DNA of 64,000 bases from NCBI GenBank assembly GCA_016719815.1, contig JADJYK010000001.1, positions 310,001-374,000 of the forward strand, read 5' to 3'. The notes beneath the pieces are model-generated. The model had not been told where the DNA came from. It searched no databases and worked only from the letters and a program-made list of their open reading frames with translations. The translations under genes were made by a program, and so were the position numbers. Shown here in pieces: positions 7,060-16,600 of the stretch (position 1 is its first letter; the number at the start of each line of letters is the position of its first letter). This DNA is from Chitinophagaceae bacterium. Lineage in GTDB: Bacteria > Bacteroidota > Bacteroidia > Chitinophagales > Chitinophagaceae.

Positions 7060-8883
7060 ATGAATAATTATCCTCTGCATAAATTTCATATTCCGGTGAT
7101 GGGGCTTGCCTATACAATCGACAGTCCTGTTAAAGTGGCCCGCTATGGCATTTCATCCGTTATATCAATTGTCGAAGACAGGTTGATAGAAATGATGCGC
7201 AGTTATTATTACCCAACAATAAACCAGCACTATGAACCAATAACAACAAATGAACCCGATTACAGGGCAAGGAGAATTACTGATTACCTGAACCTTGTGA
7301 ATTCAATAGTGCATACCCAGATAGAAAAAATTAAGAAAGCAGCATTTGAAAAAGGCTCTGAAATTGTAAAATATTTTGAAATGTTGCCGGAGGACAGTTT
7401 TTTGAAGCAGCTGTACCTTAAAATGGTGGATACGGATAACCGGACAGAGAGAGAAGAGATGGAAAACTATCTCAGATCTCAGGTAAAGCCCGGTAGTATA
7501 GATGTGAACATTATGACAAAAGTTGACCGTAATAATTATGATAAGAATGGGAAGATGATTGAAGATGGATCCGATGCTGTTGCAGCTTTACGGGGGTACA
7601 TCAAAAGTGATCTGTCAAATTCTTCAATTGTCTTTTCCGCAGGAATGAACCCGAGACTGTTTAACTACATGGAACAATGCCGGGAGTTTGATATAAACGA
7701 AGAAGGCTCTTTTACAAAAAAAGTAGTACTGAAGGTTAGCGATTACCGCTCTGCCTTAATTCAGGGAAAATACCTGGCAAAGAAAGGCATCTGGATTAGT
7801 GAGTTCAGAATTGAATCAGGTCTTAATTGCGGAGGCCATGCGTTTGCATCTGAAGGTTTCTTATTGGGTCCTATTCTTGAAGAATTTAAAACAAAAAGGG
7901 AAGAACTGACAGCGTCACTTTTTGAAATTTATTCGGCAGCGCAACATAAGAAAGGAACTGCTGTTAGCGAAACTCCTCCGGCAATTATTATTACAGTTCA
8001 AGGCGGTATCGGAAGCAGCGAGGAGAATACTTTTTTACTTAATAAGTATGACGTTAACAGCACCGGCTGGGGGTCGCCTTTTTTGTTAGTGCCGGAAGCC
8101 ACAACTGTTGATGACGAGACTCTGAAATTACTCTGTAATGCAAAGGAAACAGATGTGTCTCTAAGCCGGAATTCGCCATTGGGGGTGAGGTTTTATTATT
8201 TGAAAGGAACAAGTTCTGATAGGGAGAAAGCAACCCGGATACAGCAAGGCAAACCTGGAAGCCCTTGTACAGAGAAGCATCTTTCTTTTAATACCGAGTT
8301 TACAAAAGAGCCAATTTGTACCGCATCTCACAAGTATCAGAAATTAAAGATTGCACAGTTGCAGGAGATGAACCTGCCGGAAAATGAGTACAAGCGGCAA
8401 TTGGCAGAAATAATGGATAAAGAATGTTTATGTATTGGCCTTAGCAATGCCGCTGCCATTTGTTATTCTGAAACTTTTGTAAACAAACTGACTTCTGTAA
8501 ATGTGTGCCCGGGTCCAAACATTGTTAACTTTTCGAAGGTGGTATCTCTTAAGACAATGGTTGATTATATCTATGGAAGAGATAAAACGCTGACACCAGA
8601 AGGCCGGCCTCACATGTTTATTGCCGAATTGAATTTATATATTAATTACCTAAAAGAGCAGATTACGGAAGATATAAAGACCGGTCAGTTTTCGAAGAAG
8701 AAAAAATACTATTCGTCCTACTTTCAGAATTTGAAAGATGGGATATGCTATTACAAAGGACTTGATGATATTGCCAAACAAGAGGGGGAACAGTTTTTCA
8801 TCTCTCTTGGGGAAGCCACTGAAGAACTGGATGAACTGAATGATAAGTATGAACTTGAGTCATCGGTAATGGCTATTAACTAA
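7060..8883 (+). CDS. uncharacterised 607-residue cysteine-containing protein
   Basis: I do not recognise a named family. The protein has no signal peptide and no membrane helix, so it should be cytoplasmic. The N-terminus IPVMGLAYTIDSPVKVARYG and the later TVQGGIGSSEE and STGWGSPFLLVPEAT segments recall TIM-barrel flavoproteins of the nitronate monooxygenase type, but this is a weak resemblance. Cysteines cluster in GLNCGGHAF (about residue 262), GSPCTEKHL, EPICTASHKY, KECLCIGLSNAAAICY and NVCPGPN, which could hold one or two Fe-S clusters. It follows the Rrf2 gene by 166 bases in the same direction and ends at a hairpin. A redox enzyme linked to the NO-stress cluster is possible but unproven. 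Confidence 0.8.
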   Translation: MNNYPLHKFHIPVMGLAYTIDSPVKVARYGISSVISIVEDRLIEMMRSYYYPTINQHYEPITTNEPDYRARRITDYLNLVNSIVHTQIEKIKKAAFEKGSEIVKYFEMLPEDSFLKQLYLKMVDTDNRTEREEMENYLRSQVKPGSIDVNIMTKVDRNNYDKNGKMIEDGSDAVAALRGYIKSDLSNSSIVFSAGMNPRLFNYMEQCREFDINEEGSFTKKVVLKVSDYRSALIQGKYLAKKGIWISEFRIESGLNCGGHAFASEGFLLGPILEEFKTKREELTASLFEIYSAAQHKKGTAVSETPPAIIITVQGGIGSSEENTFLLNKYDVNSTGWGSPFLLVPEATTVDDETLKLLCNAKETDVSLSRNSPLGVRFYYLKGTSSDREKATRIQQGKPGSPCTEKHLSFNTEFTKEPICTASHKYQKLKIAQLQEMNLPENEYKRQLAEIMDKECLCIGLSNAAAICYSETFVNKLTSVNVCPGPNIVNFSKVVSLKTMVDYIYGRDKTLTPEGRPHMFIAELNLYINYLKEQITEDIKTGQFSKKKKYYSSYFQNLKDGICYYKGLDDIAKQEGEQFFISLGEATEELDELNDKYELESSVMAIN

Positions 8884-8886
8884 GAA

Positions 8887-8909
8887 CCGGTTACTCTTAC
8901 AGTAACCGG
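8887..8909 (+). terminator. hairpin between convergent genes
   Basis: Stem CCGGTTAC / GTAACCGG with a 7-base loop starts 3 bases after the stop of the 607-residue gene and is followed by a weak AAAATTTT tract. It probably ends transcription from the left; the tyrosine phenol-lyase gene converges from the right. Confidence 0.5.
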
Positions 8910-8944
8910 CTCAAAATTTTAACCTGTATTTAGCGGATTGCAAA

Positions 8945-10327
8945 TTACAGTTGTTCAAACCTTGCCTGGAAGAAACGCAGGTATTTTGGTTCGTACACCA
9001 TTTTTAATCCTTTTATTTTATTACGGCGTTCATACACTCTTGCAGTTGATTCGGCAATCACATCCATATGTGCCTGTGTATATACACGGCGTGGAATAGT
9101 AAAGCGGACCAGTTCCAGTTTCGGATAATAGTTTTCACCATTTGCCTTTCTGCCGGCTGACACTACACCTCTTTCCATAGTACGGACTCCCGAATCGAGA
9201 TACAGTTCCGCAGCCAGTGTTTGTGCCGGATACTCATCCTGCGGAATCTGTGGCAGAAATTTCCTGGCATCTACAAAAATGCCGTGTCCGCCAATCGGCT
9301 TAACAATGGGAATGCCATATTCAATCATTTGTTCGCCCAAATAAATTACCTGACCCACTCTTGCACGGATATGGTCATCGTCCACACTCTCTTTAATACC
9401 GATTGCCATTGCCTCCATATCACGGCCTGCTAATCCGCCATAAGTATGCAATCCTTCATACACTACTACCATATTTCTTGCTTCTTCAAAAACATCCCAA
9501 TCGTTGATGGCAAGAAATCCGCCAATGTTTACAAGGGCATCTTTCTTGGCACTCATAGTGGCGCCATCCGTGTAAGAATTTATTTCTTTTACTATTTGTT
9601 TGATAGATTTATTCTGATACCCTTTTTCTCTTTGCTGAATAAAGTAAGCATTTTCAGCCACCCTTGTCATGTCATGTATGATACGGATGCCGTGTTTCTT
9701 TGTAAGAACCCTGAGTTCTTTCAGGTTCTTCATACTGATGGGCTGACCACCGGCCATATTAACACTGGTCGCCACACTTACATAAGGGATTTTTTCGGCT
9801 CCATGTTTTTTAATCAATGCTTCCAGCTTGTTGAGGTCAACATTTCCTTTAAATGGAAATTCATTTTCTGAGTCGTGGGCTTCGCTGATGATGATGTCTT
9901 CAAATTTACCACCAGCAAGTTCCTGGTGAAGACGGGTCGTAGTGAAGTACATATTGCCGGGAATGATATCACCTTTCTTAATCAGAATTTGGGAAAGGAT
10001 GTGTTCAGCACCACGGCCCTGATGTGTAGGGACTAAATATTTATAACCATAAACTTCTTTAACCACCTCTTCAAGATGATAGAAGTTACGGCTGCCTGCG
10101 TATGCCTCATCACCCAGCATCATGCCCGCCCACTGACGGTCACTCATGGCGGAAGTGCCACTGTCTGTAAGCAGGTCAATGTAAACATCTTCAGATTTAA
10201 GCAGGAATGTATTAAAGCCTGCTTCTTTTAAAGCTTTTTTTCTTTGGGCAGGAGTGGTCATTTTGAGCAATTCCACCATCTTAATCTTATAAGGCTCAGC
10301 CCAGCTTTTTCTTATTACTTGTTTCAT
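8945..10327 (-). CDS. tpl: tyrosine phenol-lyase (beta-tyrosinase)
   Basis: A full-length 460-residue PLP enzyme of the tryptophanase/tyrosine phenol-lyase family. The PLP-binding lysine lies in SYTDGATMSAKKDALVNIGG. The motif TMERGVVSAGR carries the arginine (Arg381 in the Citrobacter enzyme) that marks tyrosine phenol-lyase; tryptophanases have a hydrophobic residue there, as the neighbour does (VEIGS). Other family landmarks are DLLTDSGTSAMSDRQWAGMM, PTHQGRGAEHIL and the C-terminal YEPKYLRFFQARFEQL. It cleaves tyrosine to phenol, pyruvate and ammonia in the cytoplasm. It lies 71 bases downstream of the tryptophanase gene on the same strand, so they may share a transcript. Confidence 0.88.
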   Translation of the reverse strand: MKQVIRKSWAEPYKIKMVELLKMTTPAQRKKALKEAGFNTFLLKSEDVYIDLLTDSGTSAMSDRQWAGMMLGDEAYAGSRNFYHLEEVVKEVYGYKYLVPTHQGRGAEHILSQILIKKGDIIPGNMYFTTTRLHQELAGGKFEDIIISEAHDSENEFPFKGNVDLNKLEALIKKHGAEKIPYVSVATSVNMAGGQPISMKNLKELRVLTKKHGIRIIHDMTRVAENAYFIQQREKGYQNKSIKQIVKEINSYTDGATMSAKKDALVNIGGFLAINDWDVFEEARNMVVVYEGLHTYGGLAGRDMEAMAIGIKESVDDDHIRARVGQVIYLGEQMIEYGIPIVKPIGGHGIFVDARKFLPQIPQDEYPAQTLAAELYLDSGVRTMERGVVSAGRKANGENYYPKLELVRFTIPRRVYTQAHMDVIAESTARVYERRNKIKGLKMVYEPKYLRFFQARFEQL

Positions 10328-10398
10328 ATAGCAAATTTTATTTTATGGGTTTTAGTTTAGCAGTAAAGTGACGAAGCAATGGCGTTTCCTCTGTTATC

Positions 10399-11710
10399 TC
10401 AAGTCCTTTTAATTCGTTTCTTTTTGTTAAATACCTCGATAATTACCTCCGACACATAATCAATATGACTTTGCGTATATACTCTTCTTGGAATAGCAAG
10501 ACGTACCAATTCCATTTGTGCCGGTATAAGTTTCTTTTCACTGTCATATTTGCCAAACATCAACGAGCCAATTTCCACGCCACGGATGCCGCCTTCTTCA
10601 TACAAAGCACATACCAGCGACTGGCCGGGATATTGGTTAACCGGGATATGCGGGAGAAATGCTTTAGCGTCCAGGTACACTGCGTGTCCGCCACCGGGCT
10701 GCATTACCGGTACGCAGGCAGCCACTAATTTTTCCGGCAGGTATTCAATACTTCGTATCCTGTATTGCAGGTAGTGTTCATCCAGCACTTCATTCAGGCC
10801 GATGGCGATAGCTTCAAGGTCTCTGCCTGCGAGGCCGCCATATGTTGGAAACCCTTCTGTAATGATTAAGAGGTTTCTGCATTGCAGGGCAAGTTCTTCG
10901 TTATGCATTGCCAGGAAGCCACCGATATTAGCAAAAGCATCTTTCTTGGCACTCATGGTACAGCCGTCTGCATAAGAGAACATCTCGTTGGCTATTTCAC
11001 GAACCGGTTTATTCTTATAACCTTCTTCTCTTATTTTAATAAAGTATGCATTTTCCGCAAAGCGGCAGGCATCAATAAACAGGGGATATTAAATTCAGAA
11101 CAAACTTTTCTGGCATCTTTAATATTTTGCATACTTACCGGCTGGCCACCGCCTGAGTTATTGGTTACAGTAATGATAACCATTGGAATATTGGCAGCGC
11201 CTTTTTCTACGATAGTTTTCGGAGTGCTTCAATATCCATATTGCCTTTAAAAGGTGCAGGCACTGTTGGTTTCTTGCCTTCTTCACACAACAGGTCAATA
11301 CCTTCAGCACCAGAAAATTCAATGTTTGCCCTTGTAGTATCAAAAAGTGTATTACTTAAAAAGTATTTTCCCTTTCCGCCAGTGATGCTAAATAATATTT
11401 TTTCTGATGCCCTGCCCTGGTGAGTGGGTATGATTTGAGGCATGTGTGTGATATCCTGTACGGCTTTTTTAAACTCATAAAAGCTGGGACTTCCGGCATA
11501 GGATTCATCACCCTTCATTATGCCGGCCCATTGCAGGCTGCTCATAGCACTGGTGCCGCTGTCGGTAAGCAGGTCAATCAGCACATCCTTTGAGTCAATG
11601 AGAAAGGGATTACACGCTGCCTTTTTCAAAATTTCTTTTCTTTCTTCTTTAGTATTGAAATAGATCGGTTCTACCGATTTTATACGGAATGGTTCAATAA
11701 TCGTTTTCAT
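10399..11710 (-). CDS. tnaA: tryptophanase, two frameshifts
   Basis: Three frames together encode one protein of about 437 residues. The N-terminal part (11207-11710) has DLLTDSGTSAMSSLQWAGIM and PTHQGRASEK. The middle has VTNNSGGGQPVSMQN. The C-terminal part has the PLP lysine in SYADGCTMSAKKDAFANIGG and GVEIGSLMFGK, the tryptophanase version of the substrate-specificity motif. The breaks are single-base deletions in homopolymers: one in the TTTT at 11216-11219, one in the GGGG at 11082-11085. The protein ends earlier than its neighbour, lacking the final YEPK...RFF tail. It splits tryptophan into indole, pyruvate and ammonia. A short tryptophan-containing reading frame lies just upstream (11727-11804). 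Confidence 0.82.
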
Positions 11711-11726
11711 CTGAATATCATTTTTT

Positions 11727-11804
11727 TTATTTTAATGGCCAGATGTTATTCGCCATAAAATTTTCTTCGCATTTATAAGGTAGCTCGAAAATTTTATGTC
11801 TCAT
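11727..11804 (-). CDS. possible 25-residue leader peptide of tryptophanase
   Basis: An ATG-started frame of 25 codons ends 16 bases before the tryptophanase start. Its last residues are ANNIWPLK, giving a Trp-Pro pair close to the stop. E. coli tnaA is controlled by the 24-residue TnaC peptide, which also depends on a tryptophan and a C-terminal proline. The sequence here is not homologous to TnaC in any way I can show, so this is an analogy. The reading frame also spans the inverted repeat at 11754-11798. Confidence 0.3.
   Translation of the reverse strand: MRHKIFELPYKCEENFMANNIWPLK
11754..11798 (-). promoter_or_regulatory. 12-bp inverted repeat in the tryptophanase leader
   Basis: Perfect arms CATAAAATTTTC (11754-11765) and GAAAATTTTATG (11787-11798) with a 21-base spacer would form an AU-rich RNA hairpin in the leader, about 45-90 bases before the tnaA start. 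It could be part of a control element with the small reading frame. Confidence 0.35.
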
Positions 11805-11933
11805 TTCATGTGGCAGATTTTGCAACCGTAAAGGTCAATGTCGGAAAATAGGATATTTTGTCTTACAGTGTTGGGAGTGTAAGAGTAATCAGGTTGGCTT
11901 GCGGATGATATTCTTAAAGATTAATACATTCAT

Positions 11934-11963
11934 AAAAAAACCTGCCTCAAAAGTAGGCAGGTC
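11934..11963 (-). terminator. intrinsic terminator after the DUF1569 gene
   Basis: On the minus strand the stem ACCTGCCT / AGGCAGGT is followed by a run of seven T residues, 25 bases after the stop at 11988. It is a standard Rho-independent terminator. Confidence 0.8.
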
Positions 11964-11987
11964 GGGGTTTATAAATAATGACTTTTA

Positions 11988-12444
11988 TCAGGCTCCAAAT
12001 TGCTGTAAATGATGGTCCAGGTGTTTCCACATTCCCATGCCCCATTGTTCGGCATTCATTTTTCCAAAGAAAGGATGAACTTTGTTACCAATTCCGGCCG
12101 GAGTTGCTTTGTAAAAATTTGTAACCAACTCAATAAGCTGCTTTTTTTTCTTCTTCAAAATTCCGTTCATCGGTAATGATAAAACCAGGCGCAGTAGGTA
12201 AACTCCTTTTATATGGTTTTTCTCCGTACAACAGAGGTTTGGCAAGCCAGCCGACTATATATCCCATCAGCATTCTCCTGGGAGGTTTTTCCATGAAGGG
12301 TACACGAAAGGCCTCTTTGCAGTGAGCCAGCATCTGGCTTACATTCATCTTCCCCCATTGCCGCTGGCTGTTTGTTGTTAAACTATTAAGTCTTTCAATA
12401 GTTTCAAAGTATGTAGTATTGTCAAAAAGATTTTTTACTCCCAT
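11988..12444 (-). CDS. DUF1569 (DinB-like) protein, one frameshift
   Basis: Two frames form one protein of about 151 residues. The first (12130-12444) begins MGVKNLFDNTTYFE and includes the helix NVSQMLAHCKEAF; the second carries FYKATPAGIGNK and HPFFGKMNAEQWGMGMWKHLDHHLQQFG. The helical bundle with histidines in the first and last helices is the DUF1569/DinB pattern, a metal-binding fold of unknown substrate. The break is an extra base in the T8 run at 12142-12149; seven would restore the frame. It ends at a clear terminator and begins 28 bases after the C69 peptidase stop on the same strand. Confidence 0.75.
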
Positions 12445-12471
12445 AATGGCCTTTTTTTGAAATGATTTCGA

Positions 12472-14103
12472 TTAATGACCGCCACCGGCTGGTGTTTTAA
12501 ACTTATCCCCTGTTTTTTCAATAATGTTCCTGTAAAACTGATCACTGTAACCAGGTTGTTTTACAGCCGGCATGGGCTTGTCCGTTTTTGTCTTTACGTT
12601 ACCATCTAGAAACTTTGTAAACAAATGGGCATACAATTTTTTCCATTCAGCAAAAGTCTTTGCCTGTTGTATATTGGAAAAATCTGTAAGAAATTTTATC
12701 GCCTGTGCCGGACTCTTCTTATATAAAGCCGCTGCCTTTTTATCAGCTTCAGGTATGGCGGCTATAAATCCGTTTTCAAGTTCCTGTTGCCTTGCTTGAA
12801 TATCAGGAATCATGTCTTTATATCTTGTATAGGCAAAGTTGCTTACCTGGTTAAACAGCCAGAATGCTGATGTTTCACTAAAGGTCATTATATCACCATT
12901 TCCCACTTTTATAGAATTAGGAATAGTGGTAATGCAGGAAAACATTGGAGTGTAAACTGTGCTGTAGGTATCATCCATTCCAAACCAGATAATACCACCA
13001 AGCGGCGCCGGTACCGACGACCTGCACTGTGCCACGAAAGAAAAACCGGTTTGTTGTGTGGAAATGGCCCTTTCATTAAAATAAGAAGCACCATCCACTT
13101 TATAAGTCATCGGCCTCCAGCGGACAATGTTTTCATAAGCCCCGGCTCCGGGATCTTTTGTCATATCCATAGGTGTACCCTGGTAATAGTCACGCATCAT
13201 GGCATATACATCCTGCAGGCCAATTTTTTGATTAGGTTTTACATACAGCGGCATGCGGTTATGCAGGTTCTTACCCATTGCATAATCAAGATACATATCC
13301 ATACCACTGCATACTTTATTAAAACCACTCCAAACCCTTGCTTCACAAAAACGGGCTGCGCCAAAATCTATTGGAGCATATATATCACTGAAGCTGAAAT
13401 CTTTGTCTTCTCCGGAATAGTATCCTTTTGATTTTGCAAAAGAAATAACATCGGGAGAGTACATACAATTTTCAGGGTCGTTAAGCGGAAAGGTTTGTAT
13501 GCGGGCCTGGTTGGCATGTCCGCTGATATAACCGTCAGGGATTCGAATAGCAACCCAAACAGCGCCTTTATTACCAACACCTTTTCCTATCATTTCCATT
13601 ATCCATACTTCGTTAGGATCTGCAATAGAAAAAGATTCACCGCTGCTGTAGTATCCATATTTGGCAACAAGGTCGGTCATAATTTTAATAGCTTCCCTTG
13701 CGGTTTTGGAACGCTGCAAAGCAATGTAGATGAGGCTGCCATAATCAACGATACCGGTAGTATCGGTCAGTTCTTCACGGCCGCCAAAGGTTGTTTCACC
13801 TATTGCAACCTGGTATTCGTTCATGTTGCCAACAACATTATAGGTTTGTGCAGCCTGCTCCATTTCGCCGAGATATAAACCTGAATCCCATTCAAATACT
13901 TTCAGCATAGTGCCCTTGGGGTATCTTGCAGCTTTCCAGTGATATAATTCGCCAAACAGAATATGCGAATCGGCGGAATAAGATATAAAGCAAGAGCCAT
14001 CCTTACTTGCGCCTTTCGTAATTAAGAAATTAGTGCAGGCATCAGTAAGTTGCGAAGCAAGCAGAAATGCTGTTGTCAGAAATAATGCGACGATTTTTTT
14101 CAT
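12472..14103 (-). CDS. secreted C69 family dipeptidase
   Basis: A 543-residue protein with an N-terminal signal peptide (MKKIVALFLTTAFLLAS) followed directly by DACTNFLITKGAS. In the C69 (PepD-type) Ntn hydrolases this cysteine becomes the N-terminal nucleophile after processing, here about residue 23. Further family features are SYSADSH, VVGNMNEYQVAIGETTFGGR and GESFSIADPNEVWIMEMIG. It would cleave dipeptides or similar amides in the periplasm or outside the cell. Length is in the usual range for Bacteroidota members. It stands between the hyp operon and the DUF1569 gene, with 81 bases to hypE, and has no obvious link to hydrogenase. Confidence 0.88.
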   Translation of the reverse strand: MKKIVALFLTTAFLLASQLTDACTNFLITKGASKDGSCFISYSADSHILFGELYHWKAARYPKGTMLKVFEWDSGLYLGEMEQAAQTYNVVGNMNEYQVAIGETTFGGREELTDTTGIVDYGSLIYIALQRSKTAREAIKIMTDLVAKYGYYSSGESFSIADPNEVWIMEMIGKGVGNKGAVWVAIRIPDGYISGHANQARIQTFPLNDPENCMYSPDVISFAKSKGYYSGEDKDFSFSDIYAPIDFGAARFCEARVWSGFNKVCSGMDMYLDYAMGKNLHNRMPLYVKPNQKIGLQDVYAMMRDYYQGTPMDMTKDPGAGAYENIVRWRPMTYKVDGASYFNERAISTQQTGFSFVAQCRSSVPAPLGGIIWFGMDDTYSTVYTPMFSCITTIPNSIKVGNGDIMTFSETSAFWLFNQVSNFAYTRYKDMIPDIQARQQELENGFIAAIPEADKKAAALYKKSPAQAIKFLTDFSNIQQAKTFAEWKKLYAHLFTKFLDGNVKTKTDKPMPAVKQPGYSDQFYRNIIEKTGDKFKTPAGGGH

Positions 14104-14184
14104 ACTGTATGTTTAATAAGAAAAACTGGAATTAAGTTAATAAAATTACCCGTTTTTGGTGAATAGAAAGTGTACGTATTGTTC

Positions 14185-15222
14185 TTAGCAAATACGTGGC
14201 AGTTGCTCTCCTGGGAGATAGTTTACCACCCTTCGGCCACCAATACGGCTTTTAAGCAGCACCTTTTTGGGATGTTCGGTATTCACTTCGCCAATTATGG
14301 CTGCGTTTTTTCCGTTTTCATCGGTGCGAAGTGCTGACAAGAAACCATCTGCAATTTCTTTTGATACAACAGCAAGGAAAAGACCTTCGTTTGCAACATA
14401 CAGCGGGTCAAGACCGAGCATTTCGCAGGCACCTTCTACTTGCTCATCGACAGGGATATTATGTTGGGACAGTTCAAAACCCAGTAAAGTAAGTTCTGCA
14501 ATTTCATTGAGTACTGACGCCACACCTCCTCTTGTTGGGTCACGAAGAAATTTTATATCACCGCCGAACTGGGTAACCAATTTTTCAATTGTGTGATTAA
14601 GGTTTACGGTATCGCTTTCAATGGTTGTTTCAAACTCCAGTCCTTTGCGAACACTCATAATGGCGATACCATGTGTGGCGATATTACCACTCACAATAAT
14701 TTTATCGCCCGGTTTAATATTGTTGTGATGAATATTTGCTTTTGGATGAATAAAGCCTATACCCGAGGTATTGATAAATATTTTATCACCTTTTCCTTTC
14801 TCCACCACCTTGGTGTCACCAGTTACTATCTTAACATTTGCTTTTTGTGCAGCCTCTTTTATGCTGACCAGAATTTCCCAGAATTCCTTCATGCTTAACC
14901 CTTCTTCAATAATAAAGGATAGCGAAAGGTATTTTGGAACAGCGCCACACATGGCAAGGTCGTTTACTGTACCGTTAATGGCCAGTTCGCCAATGTTGCC
15001 ACCGGGAAAGAAGGCAGGAGTAATAACATAACTGTCGGTACTGAAAGCCACACGGCCATTCAACTCAAAACTGGCACCATCATGTTGCTGATCGAGCAAG
15101 TCGTTTTTAAGAATATCAAATACGCCGCTTTGCAATAACTTATGTGTAAGCAAACCGCCACTGCCGTGACCAAGCGTTATCACATCAAAATCAAATTTAG
15201 GCATGGGGCAACTTAATTGCAT
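14185..15222 (-). CDS. hypE: hydrogenase maturation protein HypE
   Basis: A 345-residue protein of the AIR-synthase-like fold. It has ITLGHGSGG near the N-terminus, DSYVITPAFFPGG, the DPTRGGVASVLNEIA motif and the C-terminal PRIC, whose cysteine receives the carbamoyl group from HypF and is dehydrated to the thiocyanate that becomes the cyanide ligand of the active-site iron. It is the last gene of the minus-strand hyp operon, 12 bases after hypD. Confidence 0.95.
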   Translation of the reverse strand: MQLSCPMPKFDFDVITLGHGSGGLLTHKLLQSGVFDILKNDLLDQQHDGASFELNGRVAFSTDSYVITPAFFPGGNIGELAINGTVNDLAMCGAVPKYLSLSFIIEEGLSMKEFWEILVSIKEAAQKANVKIVTGDTKVVEKGKGDKIFINTSGIGFIHPKANIHHNNIKPGDKIIVSGNIATHGIAIMSVRKGLEFETTIESDTVNLNHTIEKLVTQFGGDIKFLRDPTRGGVASVLNEIAELTLLGFELSQHNIPVDEQVEGACEMLGLDPLYVANEGLFLAVVSKEIADGFLSALRTDENGKNAAIIGEVNTEHPKKVLLKSRIGGRRVVNYLPGEQLPRIC

Positions 15223-15234
15223 ATATCGTGTTTT

Positions 15235-16325
15235 CTATTTAGTCGCTGATGAATAATGATAATATGCCGCACAGGCTCCTTCGCTGCTTACCATCGGCGC
15301 TCCCAGCGGGTGCTCGGGTTTGCACTTGGTCCCAAAGTTGGGACACTGTATCGGCTTTTTCAAACCTTTCATAATATCGCCGCTGATACATTCAGGGTTT
15401 TCGGGTGCTACAGGTAAATCCAGATTAAATTTTACTCTTGAATTGTATTGTTTATACTTCTCGTTTACTTCATATCCGCTTTGCGGAATGGTGCCAATCC
15501 CTCTCCACATCCGGTCGCTTATGGCAAATACTTCTTCCATGGTTTGTTTGGCCATGCGGTTGCCTTCCCGTTGCACATACCGGGTATATTGATTCTCGAG
15601 TTTGTATTCGCCTTTTTCGAGTTGCTGAATGGCCATTAAAATTCCCTGCAATAAATCAACCGGCTCAAAACCTGTGATGACAACAGGTGTTTTATATTTT
15701 TCCACCACCGGGTAATATTCTTCCATGCCCATGATCGTACACGCATGGCCCGCAGCCAAAAATGCATCAATCTGGTTCTCTTTATCACTTAGTATGGCTT
15801 CCATAGCCGGGGGCACCAGCACATGTGATGCCAGTATGCTGTAATTGCTGACACCCATTTTATCTGCATGTACAATACTCAATGCGTTGGCCGGTGCAGT
15901 GGTTTCAAAACCTACTGCAAAAAAAATAACTTCCTTATCAGGATTTTCTTTGGCTAACTGGACCGCCTCAAGCGGGGAGTAAAGTATTCTTACATCAGCG
16001 CCTTCGGCCTTTGCTTCCAGCAAACTTTTTTGGGAGCCGGGAACCCGAGCATATCGCCAAACGAGCAGATAATAACGTTTGGCAGTTTTGCAAGGTAAAC
16101 GGCTTCGTCAATAATACTTACAGGTGTTACACATACCGGGCAACCGGGGCCATGCACCATGGTTATTTCTTCGGGCAGCATATCTATGATGCCGTTTTTC
16201 ACCAGGCCATGCGTTTGTCCGCCACAGATTTCCATAATCTTCCAGGGGCGGGTCGTTATTTTGTGTATCTCATCAAGATACTGCTTCACCAGTTCAGGTT
16301 CCCTGTATTCAGATAAATACTTCAT
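15235..16325 (-). CDS. hypD: hydrogenase maturation protein HypD, one frameshift
   Basis: Two frames form one HypD of about 363 residues. The N-terminal frame carries MEICGGQTH and HGPGCPVCVTP, the cysteines used to hold the Fe(CN)2CO fragment. The second frame continues from LLEAKAEGADVRILYSP to the C-terminal [4Fe-4S] region (ECISGDIMKG, QCPNFGTKCKP, SEGACAAYYHY). The frames join if one G is added in CCCGAG at about 16047. HypD works with HypC to assemble the cyanide and carbonyl ligands. The start overlaps the hypC stop. Confidence 0.93.
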
Positions 16326-16588
16326 CAGTCATTTTTTTCAGTGTCGCTTATTTCATCCACTTCACCCATCATTTTCAGGTATTCAAAAGTTTTCATAGCC
16401 TCTTCTTCATCTACTTTGCCAATGGCCACACCTACATGTACCAGTACATAATCTCCTACCTGGGCTTCAGGAACCATGGAAAGATTTATTTCTTTTGTAA
16501 TACCACCAAATGATACTTTTCCTTTACGGAATGTTTCATCTAACTGGCCTGTTATGGAGATGAGTTTACCTGGAATTGCAAGACACAT
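16325..16588 (-). CDS. hypC: hydrogenase maturation chaperone HypC
   Basis: An 87-residue protein beginning MCLAIPGK, the invariant HypC start whose Cys2 binds the iron fragment and the large-subunit precursor. It also has the VGDYVLVHVGVAIGKVD beta-barrel segment. It overlaps hypD by one base and follows hypF by 12 bases. Confidence 0.95.
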   Translation of the reverse strand: MCLAIPGKLISITGQLDETFRKGKVSFGGITKEINLSMVPEAQVGDYVLVHVGVAIGKVDEEEAMKTFEYLKMMGEVDEISDTEKND

Positions 16589-16600
16589 AGTTTATTCGTT

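Noticed and set aside
7060..8883. Assignment of the 607-residue protein as nitronate monooxygenase
   Set aside because: Only short segments resemble that fold, the length is nearly twice that of the family, and the cysteine motifs do not fit.
12472..14103. Linking the C69 dipeptidase to hydrogenase maturation because it follows hypE
   Set aside because: It is a secreted peptidase with its own signal peptide; the large-subunit protease is already present at 24222-24701.
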